Positions 57,751-64,000 of a DNA stretch of 64,000 nt are shown here, one piece after another. The DNA comes from Planococcus circulans. GTDB taxonomy: Bacteria; Bacillota; Bacilli; Bacillales_A; Planococcaceae. Below the pieces are notes generated by a model. The model did no database searches. It saw only the letters and a program-made list of their open reading frames with translations, and was not told the origin of the DNA. The stretch spans positions 110,018 through 174,017 of the forward strand of contig NZ_JAIQCL010000009.1 in NCBI RefSeq assembly GCF_020023385.1. The letters run 5' to 3'. The position numbers and the translations under genes were made by a program. Each line of letters begins with the position of its first letter. Within the stretch, counting starts at the first letter, position 1.

Positions 57751-57779
57751 TGCGCTCAAAAGGGTCCTGTGCTATATTA
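57751..57779 (+). promoter_or_regulatory. sigma-A promoter of yuiA
   Basis: TTGCGC at 57751-57756, 17-base spacer, TATATT at 57774-57779. Confidence 0.5.
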
Positions 57780-57818
57780 TCAGAATATTACAAACAAGAA
57801 CAGAAGGAGGTGTTTCGG

Positions 57819-57944
57819 ATGACGATCTTCAAAAAGGTTAAAAACGTCAATCAATGCCCTTATTGCTCAGGACAAGGATATTTTCAATTGCGACTGGGCG
57901 GTTCAGAAACGTGCTCCTGCTGTTCGGGTTCAGGGAAAAAATAA
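57819..57944 (+). CDS. yuiA: YuiA, small zinc-finger-like protein
   Basis: A 41-residue protein with two CxxC pairs, CPYCSGQGYF (Cys13, Cys16) and ETCSCCSGSG, resembling half of a DnaJ-type zinc-binding repeat. It matches YuiA of B. subtilis in pattern and position. Its function is unknown. The ATG at 57819 follows AGAAGGAGGTG; a longer frame would cross the promoter. Confidence 0.85.
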   Translation: MTIFKKVKNVNQCPYCSGQGYFQLRLGGSETCSCCSGSGKK

Positions 57945-57955
57945 ATTGAAAAGTT

Positions 57956-57995
57956 AGAAGCGATCGGGTCTAGTAAAGCCGATCGCTTCTTTTTA
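57956..57995 (+). terminator. terminator after yuiA
   Basis: GAAGCGATCGG pairs with CCGATCGCTTC, then a T-run. Confidence 0.85.
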
Positions 57996-58032
57996 TTTGG
58001 AGTGGATTTCTGAGGAGGCTTTTTCCGCTTTT

Positions 58033-58130
58033 CAGTGTCCAGCTCCGGCGCCCAACTCTTTGGGTCATAAGCCAACTCAGCTGCGTGGCAAAGAACGTCA
58101 CTCTGCTGTTGGCTGCCTTCGCTTTTCTAG
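58033..58130. repeat. structured interspersed repeat element
   Basis: CAGTGTCCAGCTCCGGCGCC..TTGGGTCATAAGCCAAC..GTTGGCTGCC..CGCTTTTCTA. It holds nested hairpins: GCCCAA with TTGGGT, and AGCCAAC with GTTGGCT. Elements of this look (TCCAGCTCCGGCGCC...GGTCATAAGCC...CGCTTTTCT) recur in intergenic regions of Bacillus and Planococcaceae genomes. A right-end fragment lies at 1-30. Non-coding. Confidence 0.6.
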
Positions 58131-58224
58131 TATAAGTGACAAAGCGATGAACTCTGTTCTGCTGGATTGAAAGCCTTTGTTTTTTCGGGTAAACTGATGG
58201 AAGGAATAACGGAGGTTAGAGTTC

Positions 58225-58554
58225 ATGAACAGTTCATTCACGATTGTGCAATTGATTATTTCCATGTTGCTTTTTTATGTTATGTTTTTCGGAATCGGTT
58301 TTTTATTGAATATGTTGCTTCGGATGACCTGGCTGATGGCTGTGGTTTATCCGGTCGTTATCTTACTCGTAGTGGATGATGTAGGCGTTTTCGATTATTT
58401 CACGAATCCAGGGGAATCCTTCTCGATGTTGGGGGACACCATTACTTCCATGACAGGCAGTGATATCGCCGTCTTGCTTGCTGGCTGGGCTGGTGCCATC
58501 ACATCAGGTTTTGTCATGAAAATCCTTCGCAAAATGGGTTATCAGATGTTTTAA
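58225..58554 (+). CDS. yuiB: YuiB family membrane protein
   Basis: A 109-residue membrane protein with about three hydrophobic segments (residues 6-30, 35-52 and 80-98), including the conserved-looking MFFGIGFLLNMLLRMTW part. It matches YuiB of B. subtilis in position between yuiA and yuiD. Function unknown. GGAGGTTAGAGTTC precedes the ATG. Confidence 0.85.
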   Translation: MNSSFTIVQLIISMLLFYVMFFGIGFLLNMLLRMTWLMAVVYPVVILLVVDDVGVFDYFTNPGESFSMLGDTITSMTGSDIAVLLAGWAGAITSGFVMKILRKMGYQMF

Positions 58555-58594
58555 TAAAAAACGCCGATCCGGTCATCCGGGTCGGCATTTTTTG
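58555..58594. terminator. bidirectional terminator between yuiB and yuiD
   Basis: GCCGATCCGG pairs with CCGGGTCGGC, flanked by A- and T-runs. Confidence 0.85.
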
Positions 58595-58605
58595 ATTGGT
58601 TATTG

Positions 58606-59082
58606 TTATGGGAGCATACCGTAAAAAATAAAGGAAATGGCTATACCTGTTAAAGCACCCATAAAAACTTCACTCGGTTTATGGCCAAGCAGGGTCTTCA
58701 GTTCCTGGATCTTTTCTTCTTCCTTTTTCTTTGGCCATTTTCTGGTTTCATCCATAAAGAGATAGATGTCCTGGCGCATCTTGTTGATGGTCAACGCTTG
58801 CTGGCCTGCTTGAAAGCGGACACCGGTGGCATCGTACATGGTAATGACGGCAAACATCGTCGAGACCGCGAATATTGTGGAGGAAACACCGTGTTCAAAA
58901 GCTACGGCAGTCGTTAAAGAAGTGACCGCTGCTGAATGTGAACTTGGCATCCCGCCAGTCGATGAAAAGAGCTTCCAGTCAAGCTCACGTGTTACGGCAT
59001 ACTGGATGGGGATTTTGACGAATTGGGCAAATACGATCGCGAATAGGGCGATCATAAGAGGGAGGTTAGAGAAAATTTCCAT
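58606..59082 (-). CDS. yuiD: divergent PAP2-family membrane protein YuiD
   Basis: A 158-residue membrane protein of the DUF212/divergent PAP2 family. It contains SSTGGMPSSHSAAVTSL near residue 40, equivalent to the SGH-containing core of PAP2 phosphatases, plus further helices. It may dephosphorylate a lipid or isoprenoid phosphate, but activity is unproven. It converges with yuiB and is divergent from pepA. No clear ribosome site is seen before the ATG. Confidence 0.9.
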   Translation of the reverse strand: MEIFSNLPLMIALFAIVFAQFVKIPIQYAVTRELDWKLFSSTGGMPSSHSAAVTSLTTAVAFEHGVSSTIFAVSTMFAVITMYDATGVRFQAGQQALTINKMRQDIYLFMDETRKWPKKKEEEKIQELKTLLGHKPSEVFMGALTGIAISFIFYGMLP

Positions 59083-59232
59083 ACGGGGCCACAGCCTTTC
59101 TGTCTAAATATGTTCCCATAGTATAACATAGACGGTAAATTTTCCGTTCTTGCATATTCCTTCGCTACACGAACTACTCGAACTTCGGATTAAATGCTAC
59201 ACTTAAAGAGAACAGATTAAAGGAGGAATTTT

Positions 59233-60726
59233 ATGCAAATCAACCTACAACAGCATTCACAGGACAGCACAGCTGAAATCCTCATTGTTGGCTTAAGCCG
59301 GCATCCGGAAAACAGCAAAGGGTGGGGCGAATTCGCCCAGCGTTTTGAAGGCAAACTGGAAAGCTGGATCAAGCAGGACCTATCATTCGATTTAAAATCA
59401 CTGATTACCTATCCAACACTTTCCGGAGAAATTCCACGGGTCTTGTTCATCGGGTTAGATGACCGTAAAAAATTGACCGAGGAACACCTTCGCTCCTGCT
59501 TCGGGTTGGCAGGCAAAGAATTGGCGAAGAAGAAAGTGAAGCATGCAGCAATCTACATGGAGTCGTTTGAAAATGACAGAATCTCGTCAGAAGATGTCGC
59601 TTTTTTGGCTGCAGAAGGCATCACAATGGGCGGCTACCGCTTTGACGATTACAAGACCACATCCAATGAGGCGCAGGTCAAACTGGAATCTCTGACTTTA
59701 TTGGCAGAAGAGGCTGCAGAGGATGTCGAATCGGCAGCAATCGTTGGCTCTGTTTTCGGTCAGTCCGTCAATGAAGCCCGGACACTTGTCAATATGCCGG
59801 CAAATATTCTAACTGCAACTGCAATGGGGGAATATGCGCGTGAACTTGGCGAAACCTATGGCTTTGAAACGGATATCTTAGGGAAAGCGGAGCTTGAAGA
59901 ACTGGGTATGGGCGCAATTCTTGCAGTCAACCAGGGTTCTGTCGAAGAGCCGCGCCTGATTGTCTTGAAGTACAAAGCGACAGAAGGCTTTGAAGACCCG
60001 TTAGCGCTTGTCGGTAAAGGAGTCACCTTCGATACTGGAGGTTACTCAATTAAGCCGAAGGACGGCATTGTAGGCATGAAGGGCGATATGGGCGGTGCCG
60101 CCGCCGTACTCGGTGCCATGAGAATCATCGGTGAACTTCAGCCGGAAAAAAATGTGATGGCAGTCATTGCCTCAACGGATAACATGATTTCCGGTAATGC
60201 CTTTAAACCGGATGATGTCATTACGTCCATGAGCGGAAAAACCATTGAAATCCTCAATACGGATGCTGAAGGGCGCCTGGTGTTGGCTGATTCCGTCAGC
60301 TACGCGAAGCAATTAGGGGCAACTCGAATTGTGGATGTGGCAACGTTGACCGGCGGCGTCATTGTCGCTTTGGGCAAAGACAAAACGGGAGCTTTGACCA
60401 ATGACGAGGCATTTTTCGAGTCCTTCCTGGAAGCTTCTATGGAAAGTGGAGAATTTGTCTGGCGTCTGCCTTTAACGGAAAGCGATAAGAAACGCATCCG
60501 GAAAAGCGACGTTGCCGATTTAAATAATTCGCCGGGCCGTGATGGCCATATGATTTTCGGCGGTGGATTTGTCGGCGAATTTGCCGGTGACACACCATGG
60601 ATCCACTTGGATATTGCCGGTACTTCCGATGCGGACGGACCTCATGATTTGGGGCCGAAAGGCGGGACTGGTGCCATGGTCAGAACATTGGCGATGCTGG
60701 TTGAAAAGATGGCGGACGAACAATAG
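59233..60726 (+). CDS. pepA: leucyl aminopeptidase PepA (M17)
   Basis: A 497-residue cytosolic metalloaminopeptidase with an N-terminal alpha/beta domain and a C-terminal catalytic domain. Catalytic Lys and Asp residues are in GKGVTFDTGGYSIKPKDGI and MKGDMGGAAAV near residue 260; the M17 signature NTDAEGRLVLAD near 340 holds metal ligands. It removes N-terminal residues from peptides with zinc or manganese. AAAGGAGG precedes the ATG. It is followed by a bidirectional terminator. Confidence 0.96.
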   Translation: MQINLQQHSQDSTAEILIVGLSRHPENSKGWGEFAQRFEGKLESWIKQDLSFDLKSLITYPTLSGEIPRVLFIGLDDRKKLTEEHLRSCFGLAGKELAKKKVKHAAIYMESFENDRISSEDVAFLAAEGITMGGYRFDDYKTTSNEAQVKLESLTLLAEEAAEDVESAAIVGSVFGQSVNEARTLVNMPANILTATAMGEYARELGETYGFETDILGKAELEELGMGAILAVNQGSVEEPRLIVLKYKATEGFEDPLALVGKGVTFDTGGYSIKPKDGIVGMKGDMGGAAAVLGAMRIIGELQPEKNVMAVIASTDNMISGNAFKPDDVITSMSGKTIEILNTDAEGRLVLADSVSYAKQLGATRIVDVATLTGGVIVALGKDKTGALTNDEAFFESFLEASMESGEFVWRLPLTESDKKRIRKSDVADLNNSPGRDGHMIFGGGFVGEFAGDTPWIHLDIAGTSDADGPHDLGPKGGTGAMVRTLAMLVEKMADEQ

Positions 60727-60730
60727 AGAG

Positions 60731-60767
60731 AAAAAAACCTGCAGACAAAGTGTCTGCAGGTTTTTTT
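60731..60767. terminator. bidirectional terminator between pepA and mrpG
   Basis: ACCTGCAGACA pairs with TGTCTGCAGGT around AAG, flanked by A- and T-runs. Confidence 0.9.
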
Positions 60768-61173
60768 AGTGTTCAGTGGTTTTATTGTCCATCAATTTTT
60801 TCTTTTGTTCTTTTAACGCACCTTCCATGTCGTCACGCACTGTTTCCTCGGCGACTTTGATGCCGGACATATAGGCTGCCCGTCCAATCAAATGTCCCCC
60901 AACGGGTGCGGTGATGAACAGGAAGGCAATGGCGATGATCATCTGTGTATTGAAGATACCTTCGATGAGCCAAAAGTGGATGAAGGCGGCCATCAACACG
61001 CAGAGAACACCGAGCGTCGAGCTCTTGGAGGCAGCGTGAGTGCGTGTATAGACATCGGGCAGACGGATCAGACCTAACGCTGTGACAAGGCTGAAAATGA
61101 CTCCTGTGCTCATTAATAGGATGATGAGGATATTAACGATTGTTGTTTCGATCGAAAATCTCTCCTCTCTCAA
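60766..61173 (-). CDS. mrpG: Na+/H+ antiporter subunit MrpG (start uncertain)
   Basis: A roughly 120-140-residue PhaG_MnhG_YufB-type membrane subunit with about three helices; the family motif GLIRLPDVYTRTHAASKS lies near residue 40. No ATG, GTG or TTG with a ribosome site precedes the first helix. TTG 61173 is the closest usable codon but has no Shine-Dalgarno site; the AGAGGAG at about 61163-61170 would fit an ATC start near 61152. It overlaps the end of mrpF. Last gene of the reverse mrp operon. Confidence 0.85.
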   Translation of the reverse strand: MREERFSIETTIVNILIILLMSTGVIFSLVTALGLIRLPDVYTRTHAASKSSTLGVLCVLMAAFIHFWLIEGIFNTQMIIAIAFLFITAPVGGHLIGRAAYMSGIKVAEETVRDDMEGALKEQKKKLMDNKTTEH

Positions 61174-61414
61174 GGAATTTGGCAAAAGCAATAGTGCCGA
61201 TAAAGGACAGGATGCTCAACAATAAGATGATTTCGAGAAAAAACTCAGTCTCGATGATCAATGACAACAAGGCGACGATTGAAACCAACGAGATTCCGAT
61301 GGCGTCAAGTGCGACTACACGGTCGGCGATAGTCGGTCCTTTGACCAGCCGGAATAGAAGCCCTGTAAAGCCTATACTGACGATGATAAGGGAAATCCAG
61401 TAAAACATCATCAT
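61133..61414 (-). CDS. mrpF: Na+/H+ antiporter subunit MrpF
   Basis: A 93-residue membrane subunit with three hydrophobic helices. The motif RLVKGPTIADRVVALDAIG near residue 22 is typical of MnhF/PhaF proteins. It is part of the hetero-oligomeric Mrp complex that exports sodium in exchange for protons. Three consecutive ATG codons begin it and GGAGGTGA lies ahead; it overlaps mrpE by 4 bp. Confidence 0.93.
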   Translation of the reverse strand: MMMFYWISLIIVSIGFTGLLFRLVKGPTIADRVVALDAIGISLVSIVALLSLIIETEFFLEIILLLSILSFIGTIAFAKFLERGEIFDRNNNR

Positions 61415-61890
61415 GGGCGGCTCACCTCCAGAATGGCGCGTTCGAATGTGTCTTTGATTGAACTGACGGCATCATCGATATCTTCAAAGTCGAGCGCATG
61501 GATATAGAGTCTTTTCTGATCGTTTGAAATGCCGACAACCAGCGTTCCAGGCGTCAACGTGATCAGAGCAGACAAGAGAGTGATTTCCCAATCCTCTTTC
61601 AGCTCGGTTTCCAGCTCGAAAATAGCGGGCTTCAAGTTCATATTCGGTTTGAGGACAATCCGCAAAACCTGAATGCTCGACAAGAAAAGCTCCTTAAGGA
61701 ACAGCAGGACCAGATAAATGATAGCCCATGCCCGCGAAGTATAAAGACGGTAAGAAAAGAAACGGCGCATCAGGATAATGATGCCAAGACCTACCAGGAA
61801 GCCGATAGCGAATCCTGCAGGGCTGAAGGAAACGGTCATGAACATCCAGACAAAGGCCAGGAAGAAATTCAATAAGATTTGTAAAGCCAT
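61411..61890 (-). CDS. mrpE: Na+/H+ antiporter subunit MrpE
   Basis: A 159-residue membrane subunit with two to three N-terminal helices and a soluble C-terminal part; it shows SVQVLRIVLKPNMNLKPAIFEL near 75 (contains SIQVLRIVLKP) and TLTPGTLVVG near 110, both characteristic of MnhE/PhaE. It lies 7 bp after mrpD in the operon. Confidence 0.93.
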   Translation of the reverse strand: MALQILLNFFLAFVWMFMTVSFSPAGFAIGFLVGLGIIILMRRFFSYRLYTSRAWAIIYLVLLFLKELFLSSIQVLRIVLKPNMNLKPAIFELETELKEDWEITLLSALITLTPGTLVVGISNDQKRLYIHALDFEDIDDAVSSIKDTFERAILEVSRP

Positions 61891-61897
61891 ATGTCAT

Positions 61898-63379
61898 CTA
61901 CTCCTTTAAGACCGCATCAATATAGATGGATGGATTCAGCAGCACTTCACCTGCGCCTGAAATGAACGGCATGAAGAGTTCCGCACCGACCCCGAATACC
62001 ACTGTAATGGCAACAAGGATGACCGTCGGGATAAACATTTGATTAAAAACGGATTTCTTTAAGGGAACGGTTTCAACCGGTTCTCCCCAGAAAGCGTAGA
62101 TGAAGATGCGCACAGCACTCAATAATACGATCAGGCTGGTTGCAAGAATGACGATGCTGCCCCAAAATTGCGGGCCTTCAAAGCCACCCTGGACAATCAG
62201 CAGTTTGCCCGGGAATCCACTGAGCGGCGGTATTCCCGCAAGCCCAAATGCGGCAACCAGATACGTCCAGCCAAGGAATGGATAGGTTTTGATCAATCCG
62301 CCCATTTTGCGAAGGTCTGACGTGCCGAACAATACGGCGACAATTCCGACCAGGAAGAACAGGGAAGCTTTAATCAGCATGTCATGAAGCAGGTAGAAGA
62401 TGGATCCATCGACACCTGGCTGATTTAATTGAGCGATTCCGAACAGGATTACACCGACCGCAATGATGATGTTGTAAATGATGATCTTTTTAACATCGAA
62501 ATAGGCAAGTGCACCGACGCAGCCGGCAAGAATGGTCAGGATCGCGATGATTCCCAGCAACTCGTGGGTAAATGCGATGTCCATTGTAAAGAACAACGTA
62601 TATGTACGCATGATGGCATAAACGCCGACTTTTGTCAGCAAAGCTCCAAACAGCGCCAATATTGGAATAGGTGGTGAGTAATACGATCCCGGCAACCAAA
62701 AGTATAACGGGAAAATAGCAGCTTTGAAGCCGAAGACCATCAGGAACATGACAGCTATGACAGTCAGGATGCCGGTTTCTTCAATCTGTGGAATCTTCAC
62801 TGCCAGGTCGGCCATGTTCAACGTTCCAGTAACCGAGTAGAGGAACGCGACAGCGGCTACAAACAAAGCGGATGAAATGATGTTCACCAGCAGATATTTG
62901 ATGGATTCACGCAGTTGAGGTTTTTCACCGCCATGGACAATCAAGGTATAGGAAGCCATCAGCAACACTTCGACAAATACGAACAAGTTGAAGATATCGC
63001 CTGTTGTGAAGGCACCATTGACGCCGACCATCAAAAATATAACAGCCGGGTAGTAGTAGGATTGCTCACGTTTCACACCGATGGTCGGGAAACTGTAAAA
63101 CACGACAAACAAGGTAATGATCGAAGTAGTGACCACCAATAGGGCGGACAGCGGATCCGACACCATGGAAATCCCGAAAGGTGCGGGCCAACTGCCCAGC
63201 GTCACAGCCTGAACTCCATCTGCATTGACTTTAGCCAATAGGAACAATGCAGCAATCAAAGTCGTGCCCGCAGCAATTGCAGCAATTATACGCTGAAACT
63301 TCAGTCGCTTCGGAAAAATCATCAGGATAGTAGCAAAAAACAAAGGGATGATGATCGGAAATAGAAGTAAATTACTCAT
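61898..63379 (-). CDS. mrpD: Na+/H+ antiporter subunit MrpD
   Basis: A 493-residue polytopic subunit with about fourteen helices, homologous to the proton-pumping NuoM/NuoN subunits of complex I. Conserved glutamate and lysine residues expected in the proton path are in [14 protein letters not shown] near 135 and [20 protein letters not shown] near 222. It overlaps mrpC by 8 bp. The Mrp complex gives sodium and alkali tolerance. Confidence 0.95.
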   Translation of the reverse strand: MSNLLLFPIIIPLFFATILMIFPKRLKFQRIIAAIAAGTTLIAALFLLAKVNADGVQAVTLGSWPAPFGISMVSDPLSALLVVTTSIITLFVVFYSFPTIGVKREQSYYYPAVIFLMVGVNGAFTTGDIFNLFVFVEVLLMASYTLIVHGGEKPQLRESIKYLLVNIISSALFVAAVAFLYSVTGTLNMADLAVKIPQIEETGILTVIAVMFLMVFGFKAAIFPLYFWLPGSYYSPPIPILALFGALLTKVGVYAIMRTYTLFFTMDIAFTHELLGIIAILTILAGCVGALAYFDVKKIIIYNIIIAVGVILFGIAQLNQPGVDGSIFYLLHDMLIKASLFFLVGIVAVLFGTSDLRKMGGLIKTYPFLGWTYLVAAFGLAGIPPLSGFPGKLLIVQGGFEGPQFWGSIVILATSLIVLLSAVRIFIYAFWGEPVETVPLKKSVFNQMFIPTVILVAITVVFGVGAELFMPFISGAGEVLLNPSIYIDAVLKE

Positions 63380-63719
63380 AGTCTTCAGTTCCTCTCAGCA
63401 GATCCATATTATCGGTACCGAGCTCCTGATAAGACCGGTAGGCGAGCACTAGGAAAAATGATGTTACAGCAAATGAAATGACGATAGCTGTCAAAATCAA
63501 AGCCTGGGGCAGCGGGTCTGCGTAATCGCTGACGCTGACCCCTTCAGCCACGACGGGCGGCGAGTTTCCGCCAAGCCCTCCCATGGTCAACAGCAATAGA
63601 TGGGCGCCATGGCTCAGCAGTCCTGTCCCGATGATGATGCGAATCAGGCTTTTTGAAAGCATTAAGTAAACAGCTGCCATAAAGAGAAATCCAATGGCAA
63701 CCGACATAATTATTTCCAT
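63372..63719 (-). CDS. mrpC: Na+/H+ antiporter subunit MrpC
   Basis: A 115-residue NuoK-like membrane subunit with three helices; [17 protein letters not shown] near residue 30 and [17 protein letters not shown] near 68 are the family motifs. Its ATG shares one base with the stop of mrpB, giving translational coupling. Part of the reverse mrp operon. Confidence 0.95.
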   Translation of the reverse strand: MEIIMSVAIGFLFMAAVYLMLSKSLIRIIIGTGLLSHGAHLLLLTMGGLGGNSPPVVAEGVSVSDYADPLPQALILTAIVISFAVTSFFLVLAYRSYQELGTDNMDLLRGTEDYE

Positions 63720-64000
63720 TATTCATCCTCTCCAATCGTTTGAATAATGGTCATCGTTACACCGACAACAACCAGGTAAACGCCTATATCGAAAAGTAAA
63801 GCCGAGTGTAAGGACGTTTTACCGAAAAGCGGTAATTCAAAATAATCATAAGCATGTGTGAAAAAAGGAACATCGAAAATGATGGATGCAGAGGCAGTGG
63901 CAAGAGCTAGCAGTAAGCCGACTGCTGTCATCGTGACATAATTGAGCGGCAATATCTTTTTGACCGTTTCAATGTCGAACGCAAGCATCAGCAAGACGAT
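63719..64000 (-). CDS. mrpB: Na+/H+ antiporter subunit MrpB (partial, 5' end outside the window)
   Basis: The C-terminal about 93 residues of MrpB, cut by the right edge of the window. Visible are [16 protein letters not shown], helices around [12 protein letters not shown], and the conserved [20 protein letters not shown] segment. MrpB is a small membrane subunit of the same antiporter; mrpA would lie further right if order is standard. Confidence 0.93.
   Translation of the reverse strand: MVLLMLAFDIETVKKILPLNYVTMTAVGLLLALATASASIIFDVPFFTHAYDYFELPLFGKTSLHSALLFDIGVYLVVVGVTMTIIQTIGEDE

Overview
The window is a chromosomal segment of a Gram-positive, moderate-GC Bacillales bacterium, most likely a Planococcaceae member (Planococcus/Planomicrobium-like). 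The evidence is strong AGGAGG ribosome sites, frequent TTG/GTG starts, sigma-A promoters, U-tract terminators, a tmRNA tag of the Bacillus/Listeria type, and gene blocks in Bacillus subtilis order (cggR-gapA-pgk-tpiA-gpmI-eno; fadNAE-yusI-gcvH-yusF-yusE-metNIQ; sufCDSUB; lipA-yutD-yutE-yutF; yuzB-yutJ-yuzD-yutI-yutM-yumB; yuiA-yuiB-yuiD-pepA; mrp). The genus is an inference. A BCCT osmolyte transporter and an Mrp Na+/H+ antiporter fit a halotolerant lifestyle.

Layout. 1-7.4 kb: a glutaredoxin-like gene, then the CggR-controlled lower glycolysis operon. 7.4-11.9 kb: secG, carboxylesterase, rnr, smpB and ssrA (protein export, RNA decay and ribosome rescue). 11.7-12.7 kb: a scar holding a second, decayed copy of the ssrA 3' end and terminator, with one small unrecognised gene between the copies. 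12.9-18.1 kb: a five-gene NikA/CntA-type ABC importer behind a sigma-A promoter overlapped by a near-consensus Fur box, followed by acetyltransferase debris. 18.6-23.7 kb: SurA_N-type lipoprotein, BCCT transporter, 5'-3' exonuclease, then reverse-strand C39-like, STAS and thioredoxin-like genes. 23.8-29.5 kb: the fadNAE beta-oxidation operon behind a FadR palindrome. 29.5-34 kb: yusI, gcvH, yusF, yusE and a SAM-I riboswitch controlling metNIQ. 34-42.2 kb: a DAACS symporter, a lipoprotein, two small genes and the complete SUF Fe-S operon. 42.3-50.1 kb: an AlkD-like protein, DUF72, TauE and YunD proteins, a lysine riboswitch controlling an NhaC-family transporter (LysW type), and an SNF transporter with a 43-aa partner (MetP/MetS type). 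50.2-57.7 kb: lipoate synthase, yut genes, two NDH-2-like flavoproteins, Fe-S carriers and a Nudix hydrolase. 57.8-64 kb: yuiA, a structured interspersed repeat, yuiB, yuiD, pepA, and the reverse-strand mrp operon, cut inside mrpB by the window edge.

Most of the window is conserved core genome. The accessory part is 11.7-18.4 kb, where the ssrA scar, the Fur-box-preceded importer (with no metallophore synthesis genes in view) and the gene fragments suggest a recombination hotspot. No CRISPR array, complete insertion sequence, prophage, tRNA or rRNA gene was seen. I found no clear evidence of a wholly new system; the best leads are the ssrA scar with its small gene and the orphan metal-complex importer.
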